A stretch of DNA of 64,000 nucleotides from an uncultured Flavobacterium sp. (GCF_946478785.1 NZ_CAMLDD010000006.1:62001-126000), one strand, 5' to 3'. Counted from the first letter of the stretch, positions 8,032 through 16,802 are shown. A program made the numbers and translations. Notes: generated by a model not told the origin, from the letters alone.

Positions 8032-8613
8032 TTATTCTTTATTTTTTAATGAAGCGGTAATTTCGTTCATTTTTTTTACCTTATCTTCAAAATCGCCTTT
8101 TAAAGTTTTTCTGTATTCATTGAGGTTCTCAACCATACTGTTGATATCCTCTGGAATTACCTCTTCAAAAAACTCCCGCAGCCTTTTTGCTGTTGTGGGT
8201 GATTTCCCGTTGGTCGAAATGGCAATTTTTACATTTCCTTTCGTTACGATTCCGCCTAAATAATAATCACACAAATCCGGTGTATCGGCAATATTACAAA
8301 TCAAATAACGCTTTCTTGATAAATCGTAAACCCTTTTATTCACTGCTAAATCATCAGTGCAGGCGATTACCATATGGCGTTTTTTGAGCATTTTCTTTTT
8401 GAATTTCGCTTCCGTCAATTTAATTGAAGGATGATTTTCTGCTAACACTTTAATTTCTAAATGAAAGTCCGGTGCTACAACCTCAACATTGGCATTTGGA
8501 CTTGATTTCAGTAAAAAAGAAAGCTTTTCTAATCCCACATTTCCTCCACCCACAATCAGCACATTGAGATTGTGAAGTTTTAAGAATATCGGATATAATT
8601 CGTTTTGTTCCAT
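8032..8613 (-). CDS. precorrin-2 dehydrogenase / sirohydrochlorin ferrochelatase (Met8p/CysG N-domain type)
   Basis: This 193-residue protein has the NAD-binding motif VLIVGGGNVGLEKLSFLL at about residues 14-31 and the conserved DTPDLCDYYLGGIVTKGNVKIAISTNGKSPT region that carries the catalytic Asp. It oxidises precorrin-2 to sirohydrochlorin and inserts iron, giving the siroheme needed by the sulfite reductase in the same cluster. Together with CobA (8735-9508) it replaces the trifunctional CysG of enterobacteria. The gap to cobA holds a repeat module but keeps the same strand. Confidence 0.92.
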   Translation of the reverse strand: MEQNELYPIFLKLHNLNVLIVGGGNVGLEKLSFLLKSSPNANVEVVAPDFHLEIKVLAENHPSIKLTEAKFKKKMLKKRHMVIACTDDLAVNKRVYDLSRKRYLICNIADTPDLCDYYLGGIVTKGNVKIAISTNGKSPTTAKRLREFFEEVIPEDINSMVENLNEYRKTLKGDFEDKVKKMNEITASLKNKE

Positions 8614-8689
8614 TTTAATTTATTTTCATCCAGCCAAAATTAGATGATTTATATTTTATCGAATTGATAAATTCAATTCTATACGTTTA

Positions 8690-8735
8690 TTGGGTTGAAA
8701 CCCGACGCTACAATATAAATCGTTCCTCTGGAACT
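8690..8735. repeat. GGGTTGAAACCCGACGCTA repeat module
   Basis: This is a single copy of the module seen at 7943-8027. It ends in TCGTTCCTCTGGAAC, the same second palindrome as the modules at 3033 and 3389. It touches the cobA stop codon. This copy links the two palindrome types into one repeat family. Confidence 0.75.
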
Positions 8736-9508
8736 TATCTTGCGATTTCTTTTGATAAAAATTCTTCGTAAAACCCCTTTAATTTGCTGCTTTCGCGAAC
8801 TACTTCTCCGAGAACAATAATTGCCGGCGAACTTAATTTTTGCTCTTTTACGATTTCTAAAATTGAGTCTACTGTTCCAACGCCTATTTTTTCCTCGGTT
8901 GTTGTTCCTTTTTGAATAATCGCAACAGGCAAATCGCCTTTGTCTTCTTTTTGAAACAATTCGATAATTTGAGATAATTTATGCATTCCCATCAAAATCA
9001 CTACTGTTGCTGATGACTGCGCTGCCAAAGCTACATCCGAAGACAATCTTCTGTCGGAAGTTGTACCTGTAATCGCCCAGAAACTTTCAGAAACACCTCT
9101 TTTTGTAACTGAAATTCCCTGACTTGCGGGAACTGCAACTACTGAAGAAATTCCCGGAACAACAGCTGTTTCGATTCCAAAACTTTCTGCAAATTCTATT
9201 TCTTCACTTCCACGTCCAAAAATAAACGGGTCACCGCCTTTTAAACGCACTACGTTTCCATAGGTCAACGCATTATCAACAATCAATTGATTAATTTGAT
9301 CCTGCGTGTAAGCGTGGTTTCCAATTTGTTTTCCAACAAAAATTTTGATAGAATCCTTTGGTGCATGTGCTAATATTTCATCATTTGCCAAGGCGTCATA
9401 CAAAACCACATTCGCTTCAGCCAATGCTTTTACACCTTTCAGCGTAAGCAATTCCGGATCGCCGGGACCGGCACCGACTAAAGTTACTTTTGGTTTTATA
9501 TTATGCAT
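8735..9508 (-). CDS. cobA: uroporphyrinogen-III C-methyltransferase
   Basis: The 257-residue protein begins with the SAM-dependent tetrapyrrole methylase signature VTLVGAGPGDPELLTLKG. Further on it has VVRLKGGDPFIFGRGSEE and VVPGISS, both standard for the SUMT family. It methylates uroporphyrinogen III twice to precorrin-2 using SAM, the first step to siroheme. Its ATG overlaps the end of the sulfite reductase gene by 8 bp, so the two are translationally coupled. It consumes the SAM whose synthesis is encoded elsewhere in the window. Confidence 0.95.
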   Translation of the reverse strand: MHNIKPKVTLVGAGPGDPELLTLKGVKALAEANVVLYDALANDEILAHAPKDSIKIFVGKQIGNHAYTQDQINQLIVDNALTYGNVVRLKGGDPFIFGRGSEEIEFAESFGIETAVVPGISSVVAVPASQGISVTKRGVSESFWAITGTTSDRRLSSDVALAAQSSATVVILMGMHKLSQIIELFQKEDKGDLPVAIIQKGTTTEEKIGVGTVDSILEIVKEQKLSSPAIIVLGEVVRESSKLKGFYEEFLSKEIAR

Positions 9509-11591
9509 TTGCTAATTCTTGTGCTCTGTATTTTTCTATAATTGCAAAAAATGCAATTCCTTCCTGAATGTATTGTTTTGCAAATGCTTCAGTTGGTTCA
9601 TTTGTATTGATTTGATATACCAACTCTCTGAATGTTGTTGGCAATCCTATTTTACCTGTTGTGATAAAAACAGTATCAAACAAATCAATAATTCCTGCGT
9701 GATTATTTGTTTTTTGGTTTTCCGAAAGTAATATAGCTTTGGCACCATTTACAAATCCTGCATAAGCGTGATAAATTGCATCAGACCATTTTCCTTCGTC
9801 GAATGATTCCTGTGCGAAAGTCAATTTATCTTTGGCTTCTAATAATAAGGTAGCTACCAAATCAATTACAACTCCGGCACATTCTCCAACTCCAACTGCT
9901 TTTACATAATTGTCTGCGTTACCCCAGTCAATAAAATCAGCTTCAGTTAAATTGGTCACATCTGCGAAAGGTTTTAAAATTTCATAGAAATATTTCTCTC
10001 CTTTTGCATCATAATAATTTAGGAATTTTTCGCCGTTTGCATTCGCATCAAAATCATTTAAGATGGTACGTAAAGCATCTGGTCCTCTACGGCTTGGAAT
10101 TTTGATTACTTTATCAGCAAAACGTCCTTCTCCATTTCCTAATCTTCCTCCGCCTAATAAAACTTGTAATGCCGGAGCTACTAATTTTCCTGAGTTGATT
10201 GACATTCCCTGAAAACCAATTGCAGACATGTTATGCTGCCCGCAAGCATTCATACAACCACTGATTTTGATTTCAATTTCACGGTTGTTTTTGTACTGTG
10301 GATATTCTGCATTTATAACTTTTTCAAGTTCTTCTGCAATACCGGTACTGCTTGCAATCCCCAAATTACAAGTGTCAGTACCAGGGCAAGCTGTAATGTC
10401 TGCAGTAGAATTATAACCTAAATGAACAAAGTCCAATTTGGCCAATTCCTGATAAAAGAAAGGTAAATTTTCTTCTTTTACATGACGTATTACAATATTT
10501 TGACGCAATGAAAAACGCAATTCATTTGCAGCATAATTTTTAATCAAATCTGCTAATAATCTGGCTTTATCGGTATAAAAATCCCCTAATAAAACTTTGA
10601 TTCCAATAGCACAATAACCTGCTTGTTTCTGAGCAATTACATTCGATTTTTTCCAGGCTTCATAAGCTTCTGTATCCTCAATAGTAACAGATGGAACGGC
10701 TAATAATGGTTCCGGAATTGGTCCGTCAAAATCTGTTGTATCAATTTCGTATGTTTCAAAAGCGATTGCTTTTTTCTCTTTTTCAACCAAATCAAGGAAA
10801 ACATCTTTTCCAATTTCCTTGATTAAGAATTTCATACGTGCTTTCATTCTTTTCGCACGCTCACCGTAACGATCAAAAATTCGGATGATTCCTTCTGCTG
10901 TTGGAATGATTTGGTTTACCGGAATAAACTCTGAAAGTAATTCGGCATGAGCTGGCTGTGAACCTAAACCTCCACCAAAAACTACTTTAAATCCTTTTTG
11001 TCCGTCTTTGATTTTTGGAATAAATCCTAAATCGTGTAAATAACTCAAAGCCGTATCTTCATCAGATGATGAGAATGAAATTTTAAATTTACGTCCCATT
11101 TCCTGACAAATAGGGTTTCTTAATAAATACTGAAACATTCCATGAGCGTAAGGCGTAACGTCAAACGGCTCATTTACATCTACACCTGCTAACTCACTTC
11201 CAGTAATATTTCTAACTGTGTTACCACAAGCCTCACGCAACGTAATATCGTCTTTAGCCAGATTTGCCCAAAGTTCAGGGGTTCTGTCCAAACTCACGTA
11301 GTGAATCTGAATATCCTGACGTGTTGTAATGTGCAAACGTCCTGTAGAATATTCATCAGAAACTTTAGTAATACGCACTAATTGCTCGCTGGTAACTTTA
11401 CCATAAGGCAATTTGATACGAATCATCTGAACACCTTCCTGACGCTGTCCGTAAATTCCACGCGCTAAACGAAGACTACGAAAACGCTCATCATCAATCG
11501 TTCCTCCGCGAAAAGCGTGTATCTTTTTTTCTAAATCGATAATCTCTTTCTGAACTATCGGATTTTCTATTTCTGTTCTAAAACTTTCCAT
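9501..11591 (-). CDS. assimilatory sulfite (nitrite) reductase with C-terminal HEPN-like domain
   Basis: The first 560 residues are a siroheme- and [4Fe-4S]-dependent reductase. The cluster ligands are Cys402 and Cys408 (TACPGTDTCNLG) and Cys446 and Cys450 (SGCMNACGQH), and the two pseudo-repeats start with the conserved RLARGIYGQRQ and GYCAIGIKV regions. The last 120 residues (about 575-696) are an all-helical extension with DEGKWSDAIYHAYAGFVNGAKAIL, which looks like a HEPN domain and is absent from classical CysI or NirA. The position between cysN and cobA makes sulfite the likely substrate. Electrons probably come from ferredoxin through the reductase at 6803-7855. The HEPN role is unknown. 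Confidence 0.93.
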   Translation of the reverse strand: MESFRTEIENPIVQKEIIDLEKKIHAFRGGTIDDERFRSLRLARGIYGQRQEGVQMIRIKLPYGKVTSEQLVRITKVSDEYSTGRLHITTRQDIQIHYVSLDRTPELWANLAKDDITLREACGNTVRNITGSELAGVDVNEPFDVTPYAHGMFQYLLRNPICQEMGRKFKISFSSSDEDTALSYLHDLGFIPKIKDGQKGFKVVFGGGLGSQPAHAELLSEFIPVNQIIPTAEGIIRIFDRYGERAKRMKARMKFLIKEIGKDVFLDLVEKEKKAIAFETYEIDTTDFDGPIPEPLLAVPSVTIEDTEAYEAWKKSNVIAQKQAGYCAIGIKVLLGDFYTDKARLLADLIKNYAANELRFSLRQNIVIRHVKEENLPFFYQELAKLDFVHLGYNSTADITACPGTDTCNLGIASSTGIAEELEKVINAEYPQYKNNREIEIKISGCMNACGQHNMSAIGFQGMSINSGKLVAPALQVLLGGGRLGNGEGRFADKVIKIPSRRGPDALRTILNDFDANANGEKFLNYYDAKGEKYFYEILKPFADVTNLTEADFIDWGNADNYVKAVGVGECAGVVIDLVATLLLEAKDKLTFAQESFDEGKWSDAIYHAYAGFVNGAKAILLSENQKTNNHAGIIDLFDTVFITTGKIGLPTTFRELVYQINTNEPTEAFAKQYIQEGIAFFAIIEKYRAQELANA

Positions 11592-11594
11592 TTC

Positions 11595-11678
11595 TTTTTA
11601 GTTGTTGGTTGTCAGTTGTTGGTTGTTGGTTTGCTAGCAGAAAAACTATCAACTAAAAACCATCAATTATCAACTAGC
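11595..11678. repeat. GTTGTTGGTTGTCAGTTG / AACTATCAACTA inverted repeat
   Basis: The gap between cysN and the sulfite reductase gene is filled by tandem GTTGTTGG words and, on the other side, ATCAACTA words that can pair with them. The same vocabulary occurs at 265-340 and around 19810-19835. It is transcribed within the cys cluster and probably forms a weak hairpin. Confidence 0.6.
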
Positions 11679-12918
11679 GAATGAATCCTACTCCTGCTGT
11701 TGTATTGGTTACGGCATCAATCAAAATAAAAGCACCGTTTGATTTATTTTCGTTATAAGAATCAAAATATAATGCTTTGCTTAATTTGATACTTACTTCT
11801 CCAATTTCGTTAATTGCTAATTGAGAAGCTGGCGTAGTTCCTGAATAATCAGTCGCAATTGTATTGGTAACGCTCTCAATTTTTGCTAAAACTCTGTTCG
11901 TGTTATGCTGTACAAAATATTTAGCTCCCGGAACTAATTTTTTGCTGTCCATCCAACATACAGTGGTTACAATATCTTTTTCAATTTTTGGAAGCTCATC
12001 AGATTTTACGATCATATCGCCTCTTGTAACATTGATATCATTTTCTAATTCGATTGTAATCGAAGAACCTGCAGAAGCCTCATCAAATTGCTTATCAAAA
12101 AAGTGAATGTTTGTGACTTTTGATTCTGTTAAAGAAGGCAAAACGGTTACAGCATCACCAACCTTAATTGAATTCCCGTATAATTTACCAGCATATCCTC
12201 TAAAATCATGGTATTCTTCTGTTTTTGGACGAATAACAGTCTGAATCGGGAAACGTGCTTTTCCTGCTTCGTAAACATCATGAGAATGTAATCCTTCTAA
12301 ATGTTCCAAAACAGTTTGCCCTGTATACCATGGCATTCCATCTAATTTATCTACAACATTATCTCCTGTCAAAGCACTTAACGGAATGTAACTTACATTT
12401 TGTTCCTTGAAAGTACTTTTTGCATTTAGCGCCTGAAAATCAGCTTTGATTTTATTGAAAACTTCTTCAGAATAATCTACTAAATCCATTTTGTTGATAG
12501 CCACGATAACTTCTTTAACTCTCAATAGATTGTTGATAAAAAAGTGGCGGTATGTTTGCTCGATAACTCCCTTTCTTGCATCAATTAAAATGATTGAAAC
12601 CTGAGAAGTCGAAGCTCCTGTAACCATGTTTCTTGTATATTCTACGTGACCTGGAGTATCGGCAATAATGTAACTTTTCTTTGCAGTCGAAAAATAAATA
12701 TGTGCTACGTCAATTGTAATTCCCTGCTCTCTTTCTGCTACCAATCCGTCGGTTGCCAATGAGAAATCAAGATAATCATATCCTTTTTGCTTACTGCTTT
12801 TTTCGATTGCCTCGATTTTATCTGTAGTCAATGATTTTGTATCGTACAATAATCTTCCAATTAAAGTACTTTTTCCATCATCTACACTTCCTGCTGTTGC
12901 TATTTTTAAAACTTCCAT
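11674..12918 (-). CDS. cysN: sulfate adenylyltransferase subunit 1 (GTPase)
   Basis: CysN couples GTP hydrolysis to adenylation of sulfate by CysD. The EF-Tu-like G domain is complete: P-loop ATAGSVDDGKST at about residues 7-18, DTPGHVEYTRNM for G3, and NKMDLV for G4. Two beta-barrel domains follow. With 414 residues it lacks any C-terminal APS kinase (CysC) extension, which fits the APS-type reductase next door. It lies 110 bp downstream of cysD, with repeat sequence between them. Confidence 0.96.
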   Translation of the reverse strand: MEVLKIATAGSVDDGKSTLIGRLLYDTKSLTTDKIEAIEKSSKQKGYDYLDFSLATDGLVAEREQGITIDVAHIYFSTAKKSYIIADTPGHVEYTRNMVTGASTSQVSIILIDARKGVIEQTYRHFFINNLLRVKEVIVAINKMDLVDYSEEVFNKIKADFQALNAKSTFKEQNVSYIPLSALTGDNVVDKLDGMPWYTGQTVLEHLEGLHSHDVYEAGKARFPIQTVIRPKTEEYHDFRGYAGKLYGNSIKVGDAVTVLPSLTESKVTNIHFFDKQFDEASAGSSITIELENDINVTRGDMIVKSDELPKIEKDIVTTVCWMDSKKLVPGAKYFVQHNTNRVLAKIESVTNTIATDYSGTTPASQLAINEIGEVSIKLSKALYFDSYNENKSNGAFILIDAVTNTTAGVGFIR

Positions 12919-12924
12919 TCTAAT

Positions 12925-13025
12925 ATTTTTGTTTCAGGTTTCAAGTTTCAGGTTCTTATGAAACTTATGATCTGTATGTTTTTTGAATCTTACTTTTTAA
13001 TTAATAATTGATAATTAACAATTGT
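12925..13025. repeat. GTTTCAGGTTTCAAGTTTCAGG repeat and AT-rich hairpin
   Basis: The cysD-cysN gap contains tandem copies of GTTTCA(G/A)G words partly complemented by CTTATGAAACTTATGA. A second hairpin made from TAATTGATAATTAA and AATTGTCAATTA words follows. The same GTTTCAAG words recur at 13948-13975 and 57552-57580. Confidence 0.6.
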
Positions 13026-13028
13026 CAA

Positions 13029-13928
13029 TTAAAAATATCCTTGTTGTTTTCTTTTTTCCATTGCTGCTTCAGAACGTTTATCATCGATTCTGGCACCTCT
13101 TTCTGAAATTGTAGAAGATCTGATTTCACCCACTACTTCAGCAATTGTTGCTGCGTAAGAATCAACTGCTGCCGTACAACTCATATCACCTACAGTTCTG
13201 AAACGAACGATTCTTTCTTCAATTTCCTCATCTTCTTCCTGATATACAAAAGGAGAATGTGACCAAATCATACCATCTCTTAAGAAAACTTTTCTTTTAT
13301 GCGAAAAATAAATAGATGGAATTTCGATATGCTCTTTTTCGATATAACTCCAAACATCTAATTCTGTCCAGTTTGAAATTGGGAAAACACGAACGTTTTG
13401 ACCATTTTCAATTTTTCCATTTAAAATATCAAACAATTCAGGACGTTGGTTTTTTTCATCCCATTGACCGAAATCATCACGAACTGAAAATATACGCTCT
13501 TTAGCTCTTGCTTTTTCCTCATCACGACGCGCTCCACCAATACAAGCATCAAATTTGAATTCTTCGATTGCATCTAAAAGTGTAATTGTCTGCAAACTGT
13601 TTCTACTAGAATATTTCCCAGTTTCTTCAACTACTTTCCCTTCGTCAATGGCGTCCTGAACATTACGAACAATTAACTCTAATCCTAATTCTTCAACCAA
13701 TTTATCTCTGAAAGCAATTGTTTCAGGAAAATTATGTCCCGTATCAACATGCAAAAGTGGAAACGGAATTTTTGCGGGAAAAAAAGCTTTCTGTGCCAAA
13801 CGCACTAATGTTATAGAATCTTTTCCTCCTGAAAAAAGTAAAACCGGTTTGTCAAACTGAGAAACAACTTCTCTAAAGATGTATATCGCTTCACTTTCTA
13901 AAGCATTTGTTTTTAATACTGAACTCAT
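13029..13928 (-). CDS. cysD: sulfate adenylyltransferase subunit 2
   Basis: The 299-residue protein is a PP-loop ATP pyrophosphatase with the signature LLFSGGKDSITLVRL near residues 30-44, plus the conserved GARRDEEKARAKERIFSVRD. It forms adenosine 5'-phosphosulfate from sulfate and ATP in a complex with CysN, encoded downstream. The C-terminus RSEAAMEKRKQQGYF is typical of the family. It sits between cysH and cysN in the minus-strand sulfate assimilation cluster. Confidence 0.97.
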   Translation of the reverse strand: MSSVLKTNALESEAIYIFREVVSQFDKPVLLFSGGKDSITLVRLAQKAFFPAKIPFPLLHVDTGHNFPETIAFRDKLVEELGLELIVRNVQDAIDEGKVVEETGKYSSRNSLQTITLLDAIEEFKFDACIGGARRDEEKARAKERIFSVRDDFGQWDEKNQRPELFDILNGKIENGQNVRVFPISNWTELDVWSYIEKEHIEIPSIYFSHKRKVFLRDGMIWSHSPFVYQEEDEEIEERIVRFRTVGDMSCTAAVDSYAATIAEVVGEIRSSTISERGARIDDKRSEAAMEKRKQQGYF

Positions 13929-13947
13929 TTTTGTTTTTTGTTTTAAA

Positions 13948-13978
13948 AAAGTTTCAAGTTTCAGGTTTCAGGTTTCTC
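13948..13978. repeat. GTTTCAAGTTTCAGG tandem words
   Basis: AGTTTCAAGTTTCAGGTTTCAGG-type repetition in the gap between cysH and cysD. It is the same word family as at 12925-12960 and, in inverse orientation, between etfB and etfA. Confidence 0.6.
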
Positions 13979-14061
13979 TCTCAAATCTAAAGCTCTCCGC
14001 TTCTATTTTATTCTAATCTATTATCTTAATTCTTTGTTCTATTTTCTTGATTCTATTTTCT

Positions 14062-14772
14062 CTACTCTTTCTTCGCGCTATGTAAACCACATTCTTTATG
14101 GCTCGATTCCCACCACCATCTTCCGGCTCTAATATCTTCACCCGGAAAAATTGCTCTGGTACAAGGCGCACATCCAATACTTACAAAACCTTTTTTATGC
14201 AAAGCATTTTGTGGTACGTTATGCTCTTGTAAATAGTCTTCAACTTCCTGCAAAGACCATTTTAATAATGGATTGAATTTTATAATGTCAAAACCGCCAT
14301 CGTATTCAAACAATTGTAAATCGTTTCTGTTCTCAGATTGTTCTGCTCTTAAACCTGTAATCCAAACTTTGTTTCCTGCCAAAGCTTTTCTTAATGGAAC
14401 TACTTTTCGAATAAAACAACATTCTTTTCTATTCTCAACCGAATCATAAAAGCTGTTTGGTCCTTTTTGTTTTAGTAAATTTTCAACCGCTGCTGCTTCC
14501 GGAAAATAAACCTCGATATGGTTTTTATATTTTTTTAATGTCTTGTGAAAAACATCATATGTTTCCTGAAATAATCTTCCTGTATCTAAAGTAAAAATGG
14601 TAATATCCTGATTACTTTTTACAATATAATCTGTAATTACCTGATCTTCCTGACCAAAAGATGTCGAAAAAGTCACTTTGCCCGGAAATTCCTTTGCCAG
14701 AAAAGCTAAGGTTTCTTCAAGCGAAAAATCTTTTGTTATATCTAATAATATATTTATATCTTTTGCACTCAT
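14062..14772 (-). CDS. cysH: assimilatory APS reductase (CysH family, [4Fe-4S] type)
   Basis: This 236-residue reductase turns adenylylsulfate into sulfite with thioredoxin as donor. It has the two Cys pairs that bind a [4Fe-4S] cluster, Cys118-Cys119 (RKECCFIRK) and Cys201-Cys204 (GCAPC), and the catalytic cysteine at position 228 in KECGLH. Enzymes with this cluster normally use APS rather than PAPS. This agrees with the absence of an APS kinase gene in the window. It follows the TauE/SafE gene by 28 bp in the same cluster. Confidence 0.95.
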   Translation of the reverse strand: MSAKDINILLDITKDFSLEETLAFLAKEFPGKVTFSTSFGQEDQVITDYIVKSNQDITIFTLDTGRLFQETYDVFHKTLKKYKNHIEVYFPEAAAVENLLKQKGPNSFYDSVENRKECCFIRKVVPLRKALAGNKVWITGLRAEQSENRNDLQLFEYDGGFDIIKFNPLLKWSLQEVEDYLQEHNVPQNALHKKGFVSIGCAPCTRAIFPGEDIRAGRWWWESSHKECGLHSAKKE

Positions 14773-14800
14773 ATTCTATTTTCCTTCCTAAAAGAATGTA

Positions 14801-15703
14801 TTACAATAATTTAGATAATGTTCTTAAACTTAGTAGTATAATTAAAACTCCTACTGCCACCATCATTGGTTTTCTTTTTATTTTATTTACCAGATAAGCT
14901 GCTAATGGCGCCGCCATTACTCCTCCTAAAATCAGTCCGATAATAATCTGCCATTCTTCAATTCCGCCAAAAAGCATAAATGTAATTCCGCTTGCAAATG
15001 AAACGGCAAATTCTGCTGCATTTACAGAACCAATTGTATATCTCGGATTTCTTCCTCTTCCTAATAAAGTAGATGTTACGATTGGCCCCCAGCCTCCTCC
15101 GCCAACTGCATCCATAAATCCGCCAAAAGTAGCAAGAATTCCTAATTTTTTTGTTTTCTTTTTTATAATGTTTTTTGCCAGTGCTTTTCTAATAATTATT
15201 ATTGCCAAAACAATCATATAAACTGCAATAAATGGCTTTATAAAATCACCATCAATAACATCAGACAATAAATAAGCTCCTGTTATTGAGCCTAAAACTC
15301 CGGGAATCAATAAATTTCTAACTAACTTCTTATTTATATTTCCAAACTTATGATGCGATATTGCAGATGCACCTGTAGTAAACATTTCTGCTACGTGAAC
15401 CCCTGTACTGCTGATAACTGGAGGAACTCCGTAAGCTAACAAGAACGAGGTAGAAGTCGCTCCATAACCCATTCCTAAAGTACCGTCTACTAATTGTGCA
15501 AAAACACCAATAAAGAAAAAGATTAAAAACTCCTGATTAAATCCACCAATAAATCCATCCCAGGAAAACTCAGCATGATGATTGTATATTAATGTAGCGA
15601 TTAAGCCCAGCAATAAAGCAACTGGTATGGCAACCCATAATTTTTGCTTTAGTGATGCTTCCGATTTTACACCAACACTGTTAATTTTTAATTCTTTTTC
15701 CAT
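14801..15703 (-). CDS. TauE/SafE family transporter, first gene of the cys cluster
   Basis: The 300-residue protein has about eight hydrophobic segments and the family's paired repeat (FAQLVDGTLGMGYGATSTSFLL early, GFMDAVGGGGWGPIVTS in the second half). TauE/SafE proteins move sulfite, sulfoacetate or sulfate-like anions. As first gene of the sulfate reduction cluster, with no classical CysTWA or SulP transporter in the window, it could be the sulfate importer. That is inference from position. The start is preceded by a palindrome (15719-15741) that a repressor could bind just downstream of the promoter. Confidence 0.88.
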   Translation of the reverse strand: MEKELKINSVGVKSEASLKQKLWVAIPVALLLGLIATLIYNHHAEFSWDGFIGGFNQEFLIFFFIGVFAQLVDGTLGMGYGATSTSFLLAYGVPPVISSTGVHVAEMFTTGASAISHHKFGNINKKLVRNLLIPGVLGSITGAYLLSDVIDGDFIKPFIAVYMIVLAIIIIRKALAKNIIKKKTKKLGILATFGGFMDAVGGGGWGPIVTSTLLGRGRNPRYTIGSVNAAEFAVSFASGITFMLFGGIEEWQIIIGLILGGVMAAPLAAYLVNKIKRKPMMVAVGVLIILLSLRTLSKLL

Positions 15704-15718
15704 AATCCTTAATAAAAT

Positions 15719-15741
15719 CTATTACCCTATCGGGTTAGTAG
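15719..15741. promoter_or_regulatory. palindromic operator candidate of the cys cluster
   Basis: A 23-bp imperfect palindrome of the form CTAnTAnCC-n5-GGnTAnTAG lies 16-38 bp upstream of the TauE/SafE start and just downstream of the -7 box at 15751-15758. A repressor bound here would block transcription. A second copy, identical at 18 of 23 positions, is at 27037-27059 upstream of the metY leaders. The dyad size suits an Rrf2-family dimer, and an Rrf2 gene is encoded 1.1 kb away (16860-17270). Confidence 0.6.
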
Positions 15742-15750
15742 ATTGAAAGG

Positions 15751-15758
15751 CAAAATTA
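15751..15758 (-). promoter_or_regulatory. promoter -7 element of the cys cluster
   Basis: On the minus strand TAATTTTG matches the Bacteroidetes -7 box TAnnTTTG, with TTTG-type words about 20 bp upstream. The predicted start of transcription falls at the edge of the palindrome at 15719-15741. Confidence 0.65.
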
Positions 15759-15978
15759 CTACTTATTTCCAAATATCAAAACAATATTATAATTTTTTTA
15801 CAACTCTAATTCGCTTTAAATCAAACAAGAAGGCTTACAGAAAAGTCGTTAAATAAATTAAATTCCAACACAAGCCGTATTTAACTGTATTTCAACAACA
15901 TACAACTAAAAATTATTTTCTTAATAAAATGCACTTTTAAAGCCTACCATTTCTATAGGATAATTATAAAATTGTTTC

Positions 15979-15986
15979 TATTTTTG
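15979..15986 (+). promoter_or_regulatory. promoter -7 element for the plus-strand TauE/SafE gene
   Basis: TATTTTTG fits TAnnTTTG and lies 17 bp before the ATG at 16003. No clear -33 TTG is visible. It faces away from the cys cluster promoter in the same intergenic region. Confidence 0.5.
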
Positions 15987-16002
15987 TGCCAAACTTTTAT
16001 TT

Positions 16003-16785
16003 ATGGATTTTCAAATAGGTCTTGTTATTGCAGGTTTATTGGTTGGTTTTGTCGTTGGTCTGACAGGTGTTGGAGGCGGATCTTTGATGACTCCCATTTT
16101 ATTATATTTTGGTATTCCGCCAACAAAAGCAGTTGGTACCGATTTATTATATGCGGCTTTTACCAAAATGGGAGGCGTGTTTGTACATAACAAAAAAAGC
16201 AACATCAACTGGTCCATTACGGGATGGTTAACTTTAGGCAGTGTTCCGGCAGCGTTGTTAACTTTATGGATATTAAATAGTATTAAAACAGATATTGAAA
16301 CTGTGAATGAGGTTATTAAGAAAAGTTTAGGCTGGGCATTGCTCTTCACTTCTGTAGCTATTATATTTAAACAGAAGATATTAAAATTTTCCCAGAAACA
16401 TGCCGGCGATAAATTTCACAGCGAAAGCACCACTCAAAATATGCTAACCATAGCAATTGGTGTTTTGCTAGGCGCAACAGTAACTTTGACTTCTATTGGC
16501 GCTGGCGCCTTGGGGACTGTTACGCTATTTTTTCTTTATCCTTTATTACCAACCCCTCGCCTAGTGGGAACTGAAATTGCGCATGCTGTTCCATTAACAT
16601 TAGTTGCCGGAGTTGGACATGCGTCAATGGGAAATCTGGATTTGATATTATTGGGGCAATTATTATTGGGATCGCTTCCGGGAATTTTTATAGGAAGTAT
16701 GCTGAGTGGAAAAGTTCCGGATCAATTTCTTAGAAATGCAATTGCAATAATGCTTTTTTTAGCAGGATATAAATTAGTTTTTTAG
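16003..16785 (+). CDS. TauE/SafE family transporter, divergent paralogue
   Basis: This 260-residue membrane protein has the TauE/SafE repeat in both halves (GFVVGLTGVGGGSLMTPILL near the N-terminus, LGATVTLTSIGAGALGTVTL in the second half). It is transcribed away from the cys cluster that starts with another TauE/SafE gene, and the two are only distantly alike. One may import sulfate and the other export sulfite or another anion. The sequence does not decide this. A bidirectional terminator separates it from the convergent Rrf2 gene. Confidence 0.88.
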   Translation: MDFQIGLVIAGLLVGFVVGLTGVGGGSLMTPILLYFGIPPTKAVGTDLLYAAFTKMGGVFVHNKKSNINWSITGWLTLGSVPAALLTLWILNSIKTDIETVNEVIKKSLGWALLFTSVAIIFKQKILKFSQKHAGDKFHSESTTQNMLTIAIGVLLGATVTLTSIGAGALGTVTLFFLYPLLPTPRLVGTEIAHAVPLTLVAGVGHASMGNLDLILLGQLLLGSLPGIFIGSMLSGKVPDQFLRNAIAIMLFLAGYKLVF

Positions 16786-16802
16786 ATGAAAATATAATTA
16801 TA

